Source: Ustulina deusta
Taxonomy: Eukaryota; Ascomycota; Sordariomycetes; Xylariales; Xylariaceae
Assembly (NCBI GenBank): GCA_023159155.1
Contig: JAJNNX010000022.1
Span: 372,001 to 436,000, forward strand
Reading direction: 5' to 3'
DNA: 64,000 nt
The notes beneath the pieces are model-generated. The model was not told the DNA's origin, made no database searches, and saw nothing but the letters and a program-made list of their open reading frames with translations. Below, one piece after another: positions 1 through 10,500 of this stretch (position 1 is its first letter; each line of letters begins with the position of its first letter). The translations under genes were made by a program, and so were the position numbers.

Positions 1-112
1 AAAAATAATTAATTTATTTTAGCTATATATTTTAATTAAAATAAATAAAAAAACTAATAAAAAGATTTCTATTAATTCTATTTATTTTTTAAGTTAAATA
101 AACTACTAAAGC

Positions 113-312
113 TGTTGGATTAATCGTACGCAATTATCTAGGGCACTTACGGACCCCTTCGTACGAAGGGGTATATAGGGGGCTCCCACCTACCCATTTC
201 CTTCCTTTCTCTCCTTCTTTCGAGCGTGGCATATAGTGAATAGACTGTATTCCACCAACCTTATAGGCATGTACTGCTGCCTTGGAAATATGCAGTACAC
301 TCCATTCAAACA
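113..312 (+). mobile_element. solo LTR with 5-bp target-site duplication
   Basis: The 200-bp segment begins TGTTGGAT and ends TTCAAACA, so it has the TG...CA termini of an LTR. It is flanked on both sides by the same five bases, AAAGC (108-112 and 313-317), as integrase leaves. It holds a short palindrome around 155-172 and a TATATAGGG stretch that could be promoter elements. Base composition is ordinary while everything around it is extremely AT-rich, so it probably inserted after the surrounding repeats had been mutated. The TGTTGGA start is common in Copia-type LTRs, but the family cannot be assigned without internal sequence. Confidence 0.7.
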
Positions 313-1819
313 AAAGCTATTTTTGTTATAGCTTTTTTTTGCTAATTAAATACTTAAAACTTTAAGCCTTTAATTAAAATAATTAATTAATATATGCCCT
401 TTTTTACTATAAATAAAACAGGTCTTATTATTTTAATAAGTTTTTTTTTTTTTTATAATTAGCGCTTATTTTAACTATTTTAAAATAAATATTTTAGAAC
501 TTTTAAAGTTAGCTAAAAATTAATAAGCAAGTTTACTAAAAGTTTAGTTATTTAAATTAGATCTTTGCTTAATTAAACTAATAAGTTTAATTTATTAATA
601 GTTTTTATAAGCTTATTTAATATTATATATTAATTTAATAATTTTATTATTAAATAATTTATAAAAAATATTTAAATCTATAAAAACTTTATATAGATTT
701 TTTTTTAAATTTATATAAAAGTAGTTTTATAATTTATATTTTTAAGCTAAACTATTAAATATAAAAATAAACTTATTAATATTTTTATTAGCTTTATATA
801 TATAAACTTAAAATATTTTATAAGTAGTAGCTGTTTAATTAAAATTATAATAAACTATTAACAAAACTTAAATTATTTTAGTAATACTACTAAATAGCTT
901 TTTAATTAAATAAAAATATATTTTTATTAAGTTTTTAGTATATTTTTTTAATTAGCTTATAATATATTAAAATTAGCTATTTTTAGTTTAAAATATAATA
1001 ATATTTTATTTAGTTTTTTTGCTAGTTTATAAACCTAGTTATTAAACAAAGCTTTATTTTTTATAAATTTGCTAAGATTAATTTTTTATATTCTAGCTTT
1101 TTTAGTATAAATAAGGTTTAAAGTATTAAAAAATCAATTAATAAAACAAAAAGTAGATAAAATAGCAAAACTAGAAAGTTTAAAATTAGTGCTTTTAAAT
1201 ATATTTTTTATTATTAAATCGTAGTTATTCTTTAAAAATATTAAAATAGGTATATTAAAAAATTAGTATTTTATTTTTTTATTTATTAAAAAAGCTTTAT
1301 TAGAACTAATACAAAATTATAAGCTTATATAACTATAATATCTAATATATTACTTATTTTAAATTATTTTAGTTCTAGTTTAGATTTTGCTTTTTTAAGT
1401 TCTAACTTTTTATTTTTTTTTATTTTTTTTTTAAATATTAGTTTACTTAAAATATTTATAAAAAAATCTAATGTTTAAAATTTTTTTTTTTTATAAAATT
1501 TTTTTTTTTAAAATTGTTTAATAATAAAAAGCTAGCTATACTTAAAAATTAAAATTTTTTTAATTGTTTAAAAACTAAAAATAAAATAAAATTATTTAAA
1601 ATTAAGTTTTTTATAAGTTATTAACTTTTAAATAATATAAAAATTAAAAGTTTTATTAAAGTTATATTAAAATTAAGTTTATATTATAAAATATATAATT
1701 TTTTATATTAAATATATAACTAAAAAAAAAAGTTTATTTATATTTTATTAACTATAATAAAATAAAAAATATATATTTATTAAATATTTATTAATAAATA
1801 ATTAGTAAGCTTAAAGTAG

Positions 1820-2053
1820 TATTATAATTAGTTAAATAAAGCTTTTATAACTAGTTTATTAATATTATAAACAAAAACTCTAAGCTAAAAAAAAAAAAAA
1901 AGAAAAAAAATCAAAGTTTATAAGGTAGGTAGATATAGACTCCATATATGTAGCTGCAGAGCTATGGGTTGGTCCGTGCGTAGACCTTTTATTTTATTGC
2001 TATATAGGTCTGGAGTCCTTGCGGGTCTTACCAAAACTGTACTGACTATTATA
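1820..2053 (+). mobile_element. RIP-mutated LTR copy, forward orientation
   Basis: This 234-bp copy is the reverse complement of the LTR at 2085-2324, with an intact poly-A stretch around 1889-1912. Its start reads TATTATAATTAG where the better copy reads TGTCACGATCAG, all differences being C-to-T or G-to-A. No target-site duplication is visible (AGTAG before, AAATT after), so one end may be rearranged. Confidence 0.6.
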
Positions 2054-2084
2054 AAAATTAAACTAATAATTCTGTTTTTATATT

Positions 2085-2223
2085 TGTAATGGTTAGTACA
2101 GTCTTGGCAAGACCTGCAAGAACTCTAGACCTATATAATAATAAAATAGGAAATCTGCGAATGGACCAACCTAACTTTGCAGCTATATATATAGAGTTTA
2201 TATTTACCCACCTTGTAAACTCT

Positions 2224-2259
<36 letters not shown>

Positions 2260-2324
2260 CTTAAAGTCTTTGTTTATAGTATTAATAAACTAGCTATAGA
2301 AGCTTTACTCGACTGATCGTGACA
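2085..2324 (-). mobile_element. solo LTR, minus orientation, TSD ATATT
   Basis: A 240-bp LTR running TGTAATGG...CGTGACA on the plus strand (TGTCACG...CATTACA on the minus strand), flanked by a perfect 5-bp duplication ATATT at 2080-2084 and 2325-2329. It contains a run of about 28 T (2230-2257). It retains more C and G than the two related copies, so it is the least mutated member of the family here. Confidence 0.75.
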
Positions 2325-3224
2325 ATATTAATAAATACTAAAATAATTAAAATATTTATTTTTTTATTTTAAACTTTATATATAATTTTTTATAATATTT
2401 ATTAATTAATATATTATTATTAAAAATAGCAATAAAAATTAAAGTATAAAACTTTTTAATAATAAATATTAATAAAACTATTATAAATTTTAATACTAAA
2501 TAATAAATATTTAAACTAGTTTATTAAACCTAGAATGTTTAAAAAATAATATATAATATAGCAACCCTTATATAAAAATAATATAAGCTATAAACTAATA
2601 AAAAAAAATGCCTAATAGATTTTAAAATAAAAAATAAAGTTTTTTTAAAAAAAAAAAAAGCTTTATAATACAAGTACTAACTATTAGATTAGACTTTTAG
2701 TTAGGTAGACTTTTTAAAATCTTAAAAAAATAAAAATTTAGCTATATTTTTGATTTATTTAATTTTTATAAAATAAAAAACTTGTTTTATATTAACTAAT
2801 TATAAAAAGCAAGCAATAATTTTTTATTTTAATAAATCTAATTATTATTTTTAGCTAAAAATATTAATAATAAAACAACATTTAAAATTAAATAAATTAA
2901 ATAATTAAAAATATATAAAAAAAATAAAAAGCTATAATATTAGGTTGCTTAAAAAAGCTATAATTTTAATAATATTTAATATATAGTTTAAAATTATAAA
3001 AATATATTAATTAAACTTAACTAATTTTATAAAACTTATAAAAAAGCTTTTAAACTTTTTATAAAATTATAAAAATAAATATATATAATAATAATTAATA
3101 AATTTATAAATAATTATAAAAACAATAATAAAACAATATAATATAAAAAAACTATATAAACCTAATATTATTAATAATTTTAAATTAAAATTATATTTAA
3201 ATTTTTAGTTTTAAAAAAAAGTAA

Positions 3225-3460
3225 TATAATAATTAGTATAGTTTTAGTAAAACTTGTAAGAACTTTAGATCTATATAATAAAAAATAAAAAGTCTATGTA
3301 CGGACTAACCTATAACTCTGCAGCTATATATATAGAGTTTATATCTACCTACTTTATAAACTTTTATTTTTTTCCTTCCTTTCTTTCTTTTTTAGCTTAG
3401 AGTCTTTGTCTATAATATTAATAAACTAGTTGTAGAAGCTTTATTTGACTGATTGTGACA
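3225..3460 (-). mobile_element. RIP-mutated LTR copy, minus orientation
   Basis: A 236-bp copy of the 2085-2324 LTR in the same orientation, starting TATAATAATTAG and ending GATTGTGACA. It could be the partner LTR of a destroyed element whose interior was 2330-3224 (about 0.9 kb), but the perfect duplication around the other copy argues that that one is solo. No duplication is visible here. Confidence 0.6.
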
Positions 3461-3471
3461 CAAAGGGGAGA

Positions 3472-3490
3472 GGGGGGGGGGGGGGGGGGG
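3472..3490 (+). repeat. G homopolymer, 19 bases
   Basis: An uninterrupted run of G follows the LTR end at 3460 through a short GGGGAGA transition. It marks the abrupt switch from AT-rich repeat to ordinary sequence. Its length may be affected by sequencing error. Confidence 0.7.
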
Positions 3491-3699
3491 TCCATATCTC
3501 CGCAGAGTGCCTTGCGACTGCCTTTTAGTTTAGAATAGCCCTTATATATTCGAATTAAAAGGCAACGACTAGTATTTGTAATTGTAAGCTCTGTACCCTA
3601 GTAGTAAAATTTGTAGTATTTAATTAAAGCTATAGTTCGAAGCTATAGTTTAAAGCTATAGTTTAAAACTAATATATAAGCTATTACATATAAAAATGT

Positions 3700-3950
3700 A
3701 GCAATATAAAGTATTTTTTTTTTTTTAAGTAGAGCTTTTAGAACGTTTTAAAAAATAAAACGTTCTAGTTTTTAAAACGCTTTAGTTAAATAAACAGCAA
3801 ATTTACGGCTTAAATAGTTTAGAACGTTCTATTACGTAGAACAGAATAAATTTAGGAGCGCATACTTTTTTTTAATATTTACGGAACGTTCTATTTTAGG
3901 AGCGGTAAATTTGCTGCAAATATACCGCTTTTTGTACCCACTTAATGACG
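3700..3950. repeat. short inverted-repeat element with AACGTT motifs
   Basis: The arms CAGCAAATTTAC (3795-3806) and GTAAATTTGCTG (3905-3916) are exact reverse complements. Four copies of GAACGTT/AACGTTC lie nearby (about 3738, 3759, 3822 and 3884). The layout could be a small non-autonomous transposon relic or a hairpin-forming site. No target duplication was found. Confidence 0.4.
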
Positions 3951-4188
3951 GTATGGTTAGGTTAGCAAACGGAATTGAATTGTACAATAAATGGAACGGT
4001 TCATGTTGTAGTATACCTACAGTATGTAATCCCGTTTGAAGTTATATGATCCCCTACTTCAAGTAACCCACAGGCCAACACGCTCGGCACGTCCATCTTG
4101 TTGACATTATCAACAACTGCATCCCAATCGCATCACCCTATATCACTATAACATATCATAGCAACACATCTCTACCGCGCATCTTCTA

Positions 4189-5541
4189 ATGCATCGCGTT
4201 CACGAGTGGCTAGAATCTCTCGCCGCCGAAGAGCCGGAGGAGGGCCGTCCAACGAAAAGACTGTGCCGTGGTCTTGATCAACCCCCAAGCCCTCCATTGA
4301 CCTTGATGATGAGCGACGCATCTCGAGGACGCAAGAGGCCCTTCTCTAACCGCCCATCATTGCCTCGTCAACCTAAACGATCCAAATCTGGCAGCCCTAA
4401 GAAGACCAAGTCGAGTCTCGAAGAACTTGAGAAGCCTTTCAACCTTCGAGGCCTGCCAATACGCCCGCGAGCTATTGAAAGATTCCCCGAAGATGTGCGG
4501 TCTTTATACATACAAATCTACGATGCCAACGAAAAAGAGGGTATCTTCCCTTACGCGTTACGAGAAGAAATGACGGCACTGTATGGAGCAAAAAGCACAG
4601 CGTTTAAGAAGGAAAAAGATGACAAAATGACCAAGGCTGAGGCGGTAGAGGTATACAACACTCTTTGCAACATTATACAGCAAGCTTCAGAAGCCGTTAC
4701 GTATGAACGCCACGAAGGTTCCTGGAATTCTGAAGTTCACACACCTCTGCTTGGCCTCATTTTTACTTCACGTATCTTAGGTGCAGAAAGCATTTTAGAC
4801 GATGTCCCTCTGCCTCTTACGCAAGGTGTGAGCGTCCGGTACGAAATCATGACTACCGCGACTATCGCGCCCGACGCCTTGCCTTTACAATCTAGAGGTA
4901 TAGACTTCCTTCCCTCATTGGATGGTACCGAGAGCAACAACCAAAGCCAAACAGACATATCTGCAGTTAGCAATCGTGGCAACCATAAAAGGGTTGACTA
5001 CGTCCTAGTAATGGATATTCCCAAGACGGCGAGCCTGCAAGAGATCATGTCCCACATTGCTGATGGTGCTGACTGCTGCTGCGACGTATCCCATATTAAC
5101 CAAACTTTCTATCGTCCTGTGAGGAAGAGTCTGATCGCAGTGTCCATCGAGACCAAGCCTGAGGTCCCCCAAAATGATCTCTTGTTGCAGCTTGGCATAT
5201 GGACTGCGGCCTGGCATTCTCGTATGTATATACTTCGACCTTCTGCCAGTCTCAATCCGGGTGCACGACTGGTCAGCCTCCCACTAATCCAAGCGGTGGG
5301 CCATGTCTGGCGGATCTATTTCGCCTGCGACATGGGCACTCGTATCGATCTTTATGGCCCTATGACTATAGGCAGTACAGAGAACATTACGTCAATCTAC
5401 GCTCTACTTTCTTCCCTCCAGAGTATCAAAGCGTGGATTGAGACCACTTTCCAAGATGCTATGAAGAAGTGGTTCGACGTCGAGCTCGACTCCCCAGTAA
5501 TATTGGAAAAAGAGGGCCAATCGACAATGTCCAAGGCGTAA
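4189..5541 (+). CDS. PD-(D/E)XK nuclease-like fungal protein
   Basis: A single-exon gene of 450 residues. The first ~95 residues are basic and low-complexity (Lys/Arg/Ser/Pro), possibly carrying a nuclear signal. From about residue 95 it resembles the fungal PD-(D/E)XK nuclease-like family as I recall it: W179/E182/H184 region, VDY with D270, then an ETK motif (E321, K323) after a beta-strand-like stretch, and an LQLGIW helix at 333-338. Asp plus Glu-X-Lys is the usual metal-site arrangement of this nuclease fold, but activity of these fungal proteins is not established to my knowledge. The start opens with MHRVHEWLESL, which fits the family's short N-terminal helix. It sits directly beside a transposon-rich AT block; the family is often multicopy in Sordariomycetes. 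No intron is needed. Confidence 0.75.
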   Translation: MHRVHEWLESLAAEEPEEGRPTKRLCRGLDQPPSPPLTLMMSDASRGRKRPFSNRPSLPRQPKRSKSGSPKKTKSSLEELEKPFNLRGLPIRPRAIERFPEDVRSLYIQIYDANEKEGIFPYALREEMTALYGAKSTAFKKEKDDKMTKAEAVEVYNTLCNIIQQASEAVTYERHEGSWNSEVHTPLLGLIFTSRILGAESILDDVPLPLTQGVSVRYEIMTTATIAPDALPLQSRGIDFLPSLDGTESNNQSQTDISAVSNRGNHKRVDYVLVMDIPKTASLQEIMSHIADGADCCCDVSHINQTFYRPVRKSLIAVSIETKPEVPQNDLLLQLGIWTAAWHSRMYILRPSASLNPGARLVSLPLIQAVGHVWRIYFACDMGTRIDLYGPMTIGSTENITSIYALLSSLQSIKAWIETTFQDAMKKWFDVELDSPVILEKEGQSTMSKA

Positions 5542-6124
5542 AGGCACGTTTATATTATCGCCATGTACACAGAAGTTTTACGCTCGGTACGGTACCCTGT
5601 AGGTCACTGCTACTTAAAAAACGCACAGGTACCCTCAGGTAAACCGGGTGGGCTATGACCAACTGGAGATTTGCCAAGAATCTATACAAGCATCGAGTCC
5701 CTAAACCTTAGCTTACCAGAACGTAATACATTGCCTAATCTATACTAGCACTCGTCTTTGTCCGCCTAAGTAAACATATCTTACTACAGCTATTAGTTAT
5801 TATAACCTCCCATTTCTTGTCTGTATGGATAACAATTCTTCGGACCCAAACTATCGGGTCAAACATTCCAAAAAGCAAAACTAAACACTAGCTTTGGTCA
5901 ACATCTGCCAGAAAAATAATGAAATAAACTCGGGGTACCCAAAGCCAGTCACCATAATATGCAAAAGTAAGATGCCTACAACATACCAGTCTTCCTCGAT
6001 CACACAATTTCCAAGCATATTGCAATTATTAATCAAAGCAATCTGTTTCTGCGGTTAATAAGAACAAAAAAAGCAATCATAAGCCCCAACCCTCAATGAA
6101 TAAATAAAAAACAAACTCATCGCC

Positions 6125-6410
6125 GTACTAGTCCCAGCTGCATCGATAAATGAACTACGTACTGTTCGGAAACCCAGCACCGTACTAGTACGGAGTCTAG
6201 TCCGTACTGATCCGAGCCTGTACCAGTCCGAGGTCGTACTGGTACGGCGCCCACGACCGTACTGGTTCGGGGATCGTACTAGTCCGTGGTTCAAACCCGT
6301 ACTGGTCCGAATATCGTACCAATCCGTAGTCCAAACTTGTACTGGTCTGGGGTCGCACCGGTACGGGTCCCAATCCGTACTGATCCAAGCCTGTATCAGT
6401 ACAGGAGACC
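6125..6410. repeat. degenerate minisatellite (CGTACTGGTCCG-type unit)
   Basis: A dozen or so imperfect copies of a GTACTGGTCCG/GTACTAGTACGG-like core recur at irregular spacings of roughly 20-25 bases. Many cores are themselves near-palindromic (GTACTAGTAC). A related piece lies at 38630-38700, including the shared CTAGTCCCAGCT. Open frames across it are artefacts of the periodicity. Confidence 0.7.
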
Positions 6411-7015
6411 GGTCCCCTATGGGGTCCGCCAATGCCTTTTCGGAACGAGCCTGAGAAGCAAGGCATATTTACGTGCCTTGTGAAAGAAAGAGGGGTACTG
6501 ACACCTACGTTGTTTCGTAGGGACATGTGACTAGATGGTAGGGCTTAGCGGCCGTCGCACCATCTGCATGGAAAGAGCCTGTTCCTGACTGGAAGAAAAA
6601 ACAACCAAAAAGGAAGAAGTGGCCAGAGCTCCTCCCCCCTCATTGCCGGTTGGTGGACAGTGCTAGGCCTCATCAACATCTGACAACGACGGACCTACTC
6701 TTAGGTCCTTTGTTCTACAGTACAATTCCGCTCAACGCCAACAATACTACTCTGGAAACCAGCAGGGTAGAAAACGCATATACCGTTAATCGTATTATAA
6801 AGGTTAAAGTTTACAGGATAATCTATTACTAAACAAACGGCTAAAAATACCCCGATATACCTCTACCTAGTTACGTGTTATCTTTGTACCAGAATTAACG
6901 GTTTGCCACCTAATGCAACATGGATCACCTGACCTTATAGGGGCTATCCCGCATAAAAGAGCGGACCACTGCCAGGTGGAGATAACCTACTCAGTCATCT
7001 GACTGATCATAGACT

Positions 7016-7053
7016 GAGCCGAGCCTGAGCAAAAGCGGCGAGTGCGCTAAGCC
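7016..7053 (+). repeat. dispersed repeat copy A
   Basis: This 38-base segment, GAGCCGAGCCTGAGC... to ...GCGCTAAGCC, matches 38922-38959 with the same length and few changes. Both copies lie a few hundred bases downstream of CGTACTGGTCCG-type repeats, so both probably belong to one larger, decayed element. Confidence 0.55.
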
Positions 7054-7547
7054 CGATTTGTTGTGTGCTACAAATTTGGTAAAACTTAGAACCTAGGTAG
7101 GTAGTGAAAGTTCAAGTTAAGAGAGAACCTTCCTTTCTCTTCATGTATCTAACATTACTTAGGTAAGGAGTAAAGTATGGCAGGTACTACATAGCAGGCA
7201 CCTACTCATCTATCTCCACAGGGAGGTAGGTAGTACCCACCCTAGGTACCTAAGATGATAAAACCTGTCTATGGGTACCTAAGTACCGTGACCTTGGCGT
7301 GGGGCAATCTCGGTACTAAGGCACCTAGACACACCTATGTACAGTAGGTATGTACTTAGGTACTATCGAAACTCAAACCCACCATTAGCTTTCATCACTA
7401 CATTTACCATACCTACCTCTCTATGATACATGTACGCATCCGCGCTTCTGCGGGCTTACCTAACATAGGTACTTAACGTATCTACCTATGGACACCATCC
7501 CCGAGAACCCTCTCGAGAGCAAATGATGACGCAACAGAAACCGCAGT

Positions 7548-10500
7548 TTGAAGAGTATGAAAGCCCTTAACGGGAGAGATGTCGCTATTGCCGGCGTCGT
7601 TTGTTTCATTTCCTGGGGCTACGTCGTGGCCTGGTTTCCCAGCATACGATGGGTTGGCCACGCCCTTGTCGCCGGCGCTGTCGTCGCCCTCGCCGGCGTG
7701 CTGATGCTTATACTGCTCACATCCCGTGGCTCGGCCTATAGTGAGCGGCATAGATCATCCCGTCCCAACGCCGTCACCTTCGCCGCCCCCGAGGTTTGGC
7801 GCAAGGAGATTACTTCGCTACAAGCCCGACAAACCTACATCAAAGCACCCCTCTACGCCGAATCTCCTACGCTCTCGCGCGCTTTAGACGATTTGCTCGA
7901 GCTCGTTGTCCGGGATTTCGTCACGTCATGGTATTCAAACATTAGCAAGAACCCGGTTTTTGCCAACGCTGTCGACAAGGCTATACGACGTGTTCTCGTC
8001 GCAATCCAAGCACGTTTATTCGATGTCGATTTGGTTGAGGTCATTACTGGTCGAGTGGTTCCGATTTTGACAGCCCATTTCCGAGATGCATACGATGCCG
8101 AGAGAGCAGTGCGCGGCCGGAAACTGAACCTTGACGTAACAGAATCGGAAGAGTTGGACTTAGCTATTGCTGCGAAGTACAAGGACGGGAAGATACACTC
8201 CGCCGCATCTTTGGCGTACTCGGACACGAAACTCGTCCAACAAGACTATCTGCGTCAAATGGTGGCCGGGATCTTGCCCAAAGTACTTCCTAAACGACTC
8301 CTCGAAAGTCGTGCTGTGTCCAGCATTGTGCGCGAGATCGTTTCCTGCGCTGTATTGTTTCCGCTTGTGCAGCTTCTCTCGGAACCAGATACGTGGAACC
8401 AATTGATGGAAAATTATGGCCGGTCTATGCTACAAGATCGTTCCACGGTCCGCAAGCTGCGGGCTGCTCTGGATGCACATGCGGTCCCGGCACCTAGCTC
8501 TTCTAAATCGATTGCTTTCCCACGATTAACCCCCGGAGATGGCGAGCGTCGCTTCGAGAGATTTATTCGAACTATTCGCAAAATGAACAATCTGTCCGAT
8601 GCACGGCGATTCCGCAGTGAGGTGGCCAGCCAGTTAAAGAAAGATTCCCAGCAACAACGAGACGACCAAGTATATTTGCGGCGTTTGGAAATGGGCAAGA
8701 GGCTTCTGGATCAAAGGGTACAACAGCTAGCTGCAAGCAGCGACAGACGACCTGTGCCAATATCGAGTCATACTCCAACTCGCTCAGGAACTTCTCGGCT
8801 AGAACATGCGTCACTGGTTGACATCTTACGAGACATATCTGGGCTATCCTATTTTATGGAGTATATGGACAGGCAACACCTTATGCCACTGGTTCAATTC
8901 TGGCTAGTCGTAGATGGTTTTCGAAATCCCCTCGAAGACGATACAGCCGATGATGATGCGCTACCCTCAACTCTTGGTCCATGGACAGACTCTGACCGTG
9001 TTGATCTCGCTCAGATTGACCAGGCGTACCTCTCCCGTTTACAGCTGAAAAATTTGCCGAGCGCACGACAACCAATCCGCGAATTTCTTGACGCTGGCAA
9101 ATCAGCCACTCCTGAACAGTACTATAGGGCCCGTCGGGCTGTGTTAAAAATTCAGAGTTCAGTGCTTGAGGATATGCAATCTAAACATCTTCAAGCTTTC
9201 AAGACGTCGGATTTATTCTACAAGGCCCTGGCCTCAGAGGAAGCATCTAAAACTAGCACATTACCTGAACAGACCCAGGCAGGGCCTTCGACAAGTCCGC
9301 AGCTTCAGAGAAGCTCCCACTCATACTCGTTGAAGCCGAGTTCTGTCGCTCGCCTTAACCCAAAACTCAGTGTACCTACCGGCCACCTTAAACGGGGCCA
9401 GTCTGCTTCAGATTTGAAAAATATGAGTACTAATGGTGCTCTAAACTCCGAGCCACAAACTGGACATCGAAGATCCATGGATGAAAATGCTAGCTCTCCT
9501 CTGTTTGATGATGATGACTTGGATAATGATCCTTTGGGAGACTCGGTGCAAAGTCTGGATCAGGAACCATCGAAAACTGTGCCGGACACTCAGGTTGTTC
9601 AAGCAATGGAGGCAGCCCTGATTGGTATCATGGAAGACGAACGTCCTCGGACCGCCGAAGACTTGCGCCAGTCTTTATTTAGCCATGACGATGGTGCTTC
9701 TAGCCTGATCTCTGGCCAGGATAACGAGTCGGCCAGAGGGTCCATTGATGTCCAGCGGCCTCTCGCGTTTGGTAAAGATGCTGAAAAGCCCAGCCTCGCA
9801 TCGCTTGGTCTAGTCAGCGCAGCATCTAGGATTGGGGTTTTTATGGATGATGATCTCTTTCATGACGAGGAGAGGCTCCTTTCCGATGAACAGGATGATA
9901 ATGACGCCGAACAGCATACCGACGTTGAAGATGAGGTTCACGAAGCCGCGCCTGGTGATCTGGGTCTCGCCGAGGCCATTACTATTCTGACCAATGATAT
10001 TGACCGACTTATAGCTCAAGAAGCGGTTCTTGAGTCTCTAACGAAGAAAGCAGAGCTGACCAACAACACAGCAGAACTACGCATCTTACGGAAATCGAAA
10101 GCCAGTCTTCAGAGAGAACTTAGACGGAAAGAGCTGCAGAGACAGCAGTATGTGATACAAGAAAGCGATAATAGCCTCTATGGGCGCGCTTCTATTAAAA
10201 TCAAGTCAATACAAGTTGGCCGTGAGGACGACGGGAAAGAGTTTGCAGTCTATGTCGTTGAAGTTCAGCGGAATGCAGGAGAGAAAATGCCTGCAGCCAC
10301 TTGGATTGTGACGAGGCGATACAGCGAATTTCACGAACTCCACCAGAAGCTGCGGCATAGATACCCATCCGTACGAAACCTCGATTTTCCCCGACGACGG
10401 ATGGTGATGAAACTGCAGAGCGAATTTCTACGAAAGAGACGTGAAGCTCTTGAGAAGTACTTGCAAGAACTTCTTCGCTTACCCGACGTATGCCGTAGCA

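Larger units (their letters stand above)
318..3460. repeat. AT-rich, RIP-type decayed repeat block
   Basis: Nearly all sequence here is A and T, with long A or T runs and no open reading frame of note. LTR copies inside it differ from one another mainly by C-to-T and G-to-A changes, the pattern of repeat-induced point mutation in ascomycetes. Stretches between the LTRs (notably 2330-3224) probably derive from retrotransposon interiors but retain no readable protein. Confidence 0.8.
5542..7547. other. intergenic, repeat-bearing, no gene
   Basis: Besides the minisatellite (6125-6410) and the dispersed-repeat copy (7016-7053) I see no gene. The last ~450 bases, upstream of the sorting nexin, are rich in ACCTAGGTA/GGTACCTA-type short palindromes (for example near 7090, 7230 and 7330). 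Confidence 0.5.

Noticed and set aside
6055..6526. open frames of 109-125 codons across the minisatellite
   Set aside because: They arise from the repeat period and encode only repeats of the same short segment.
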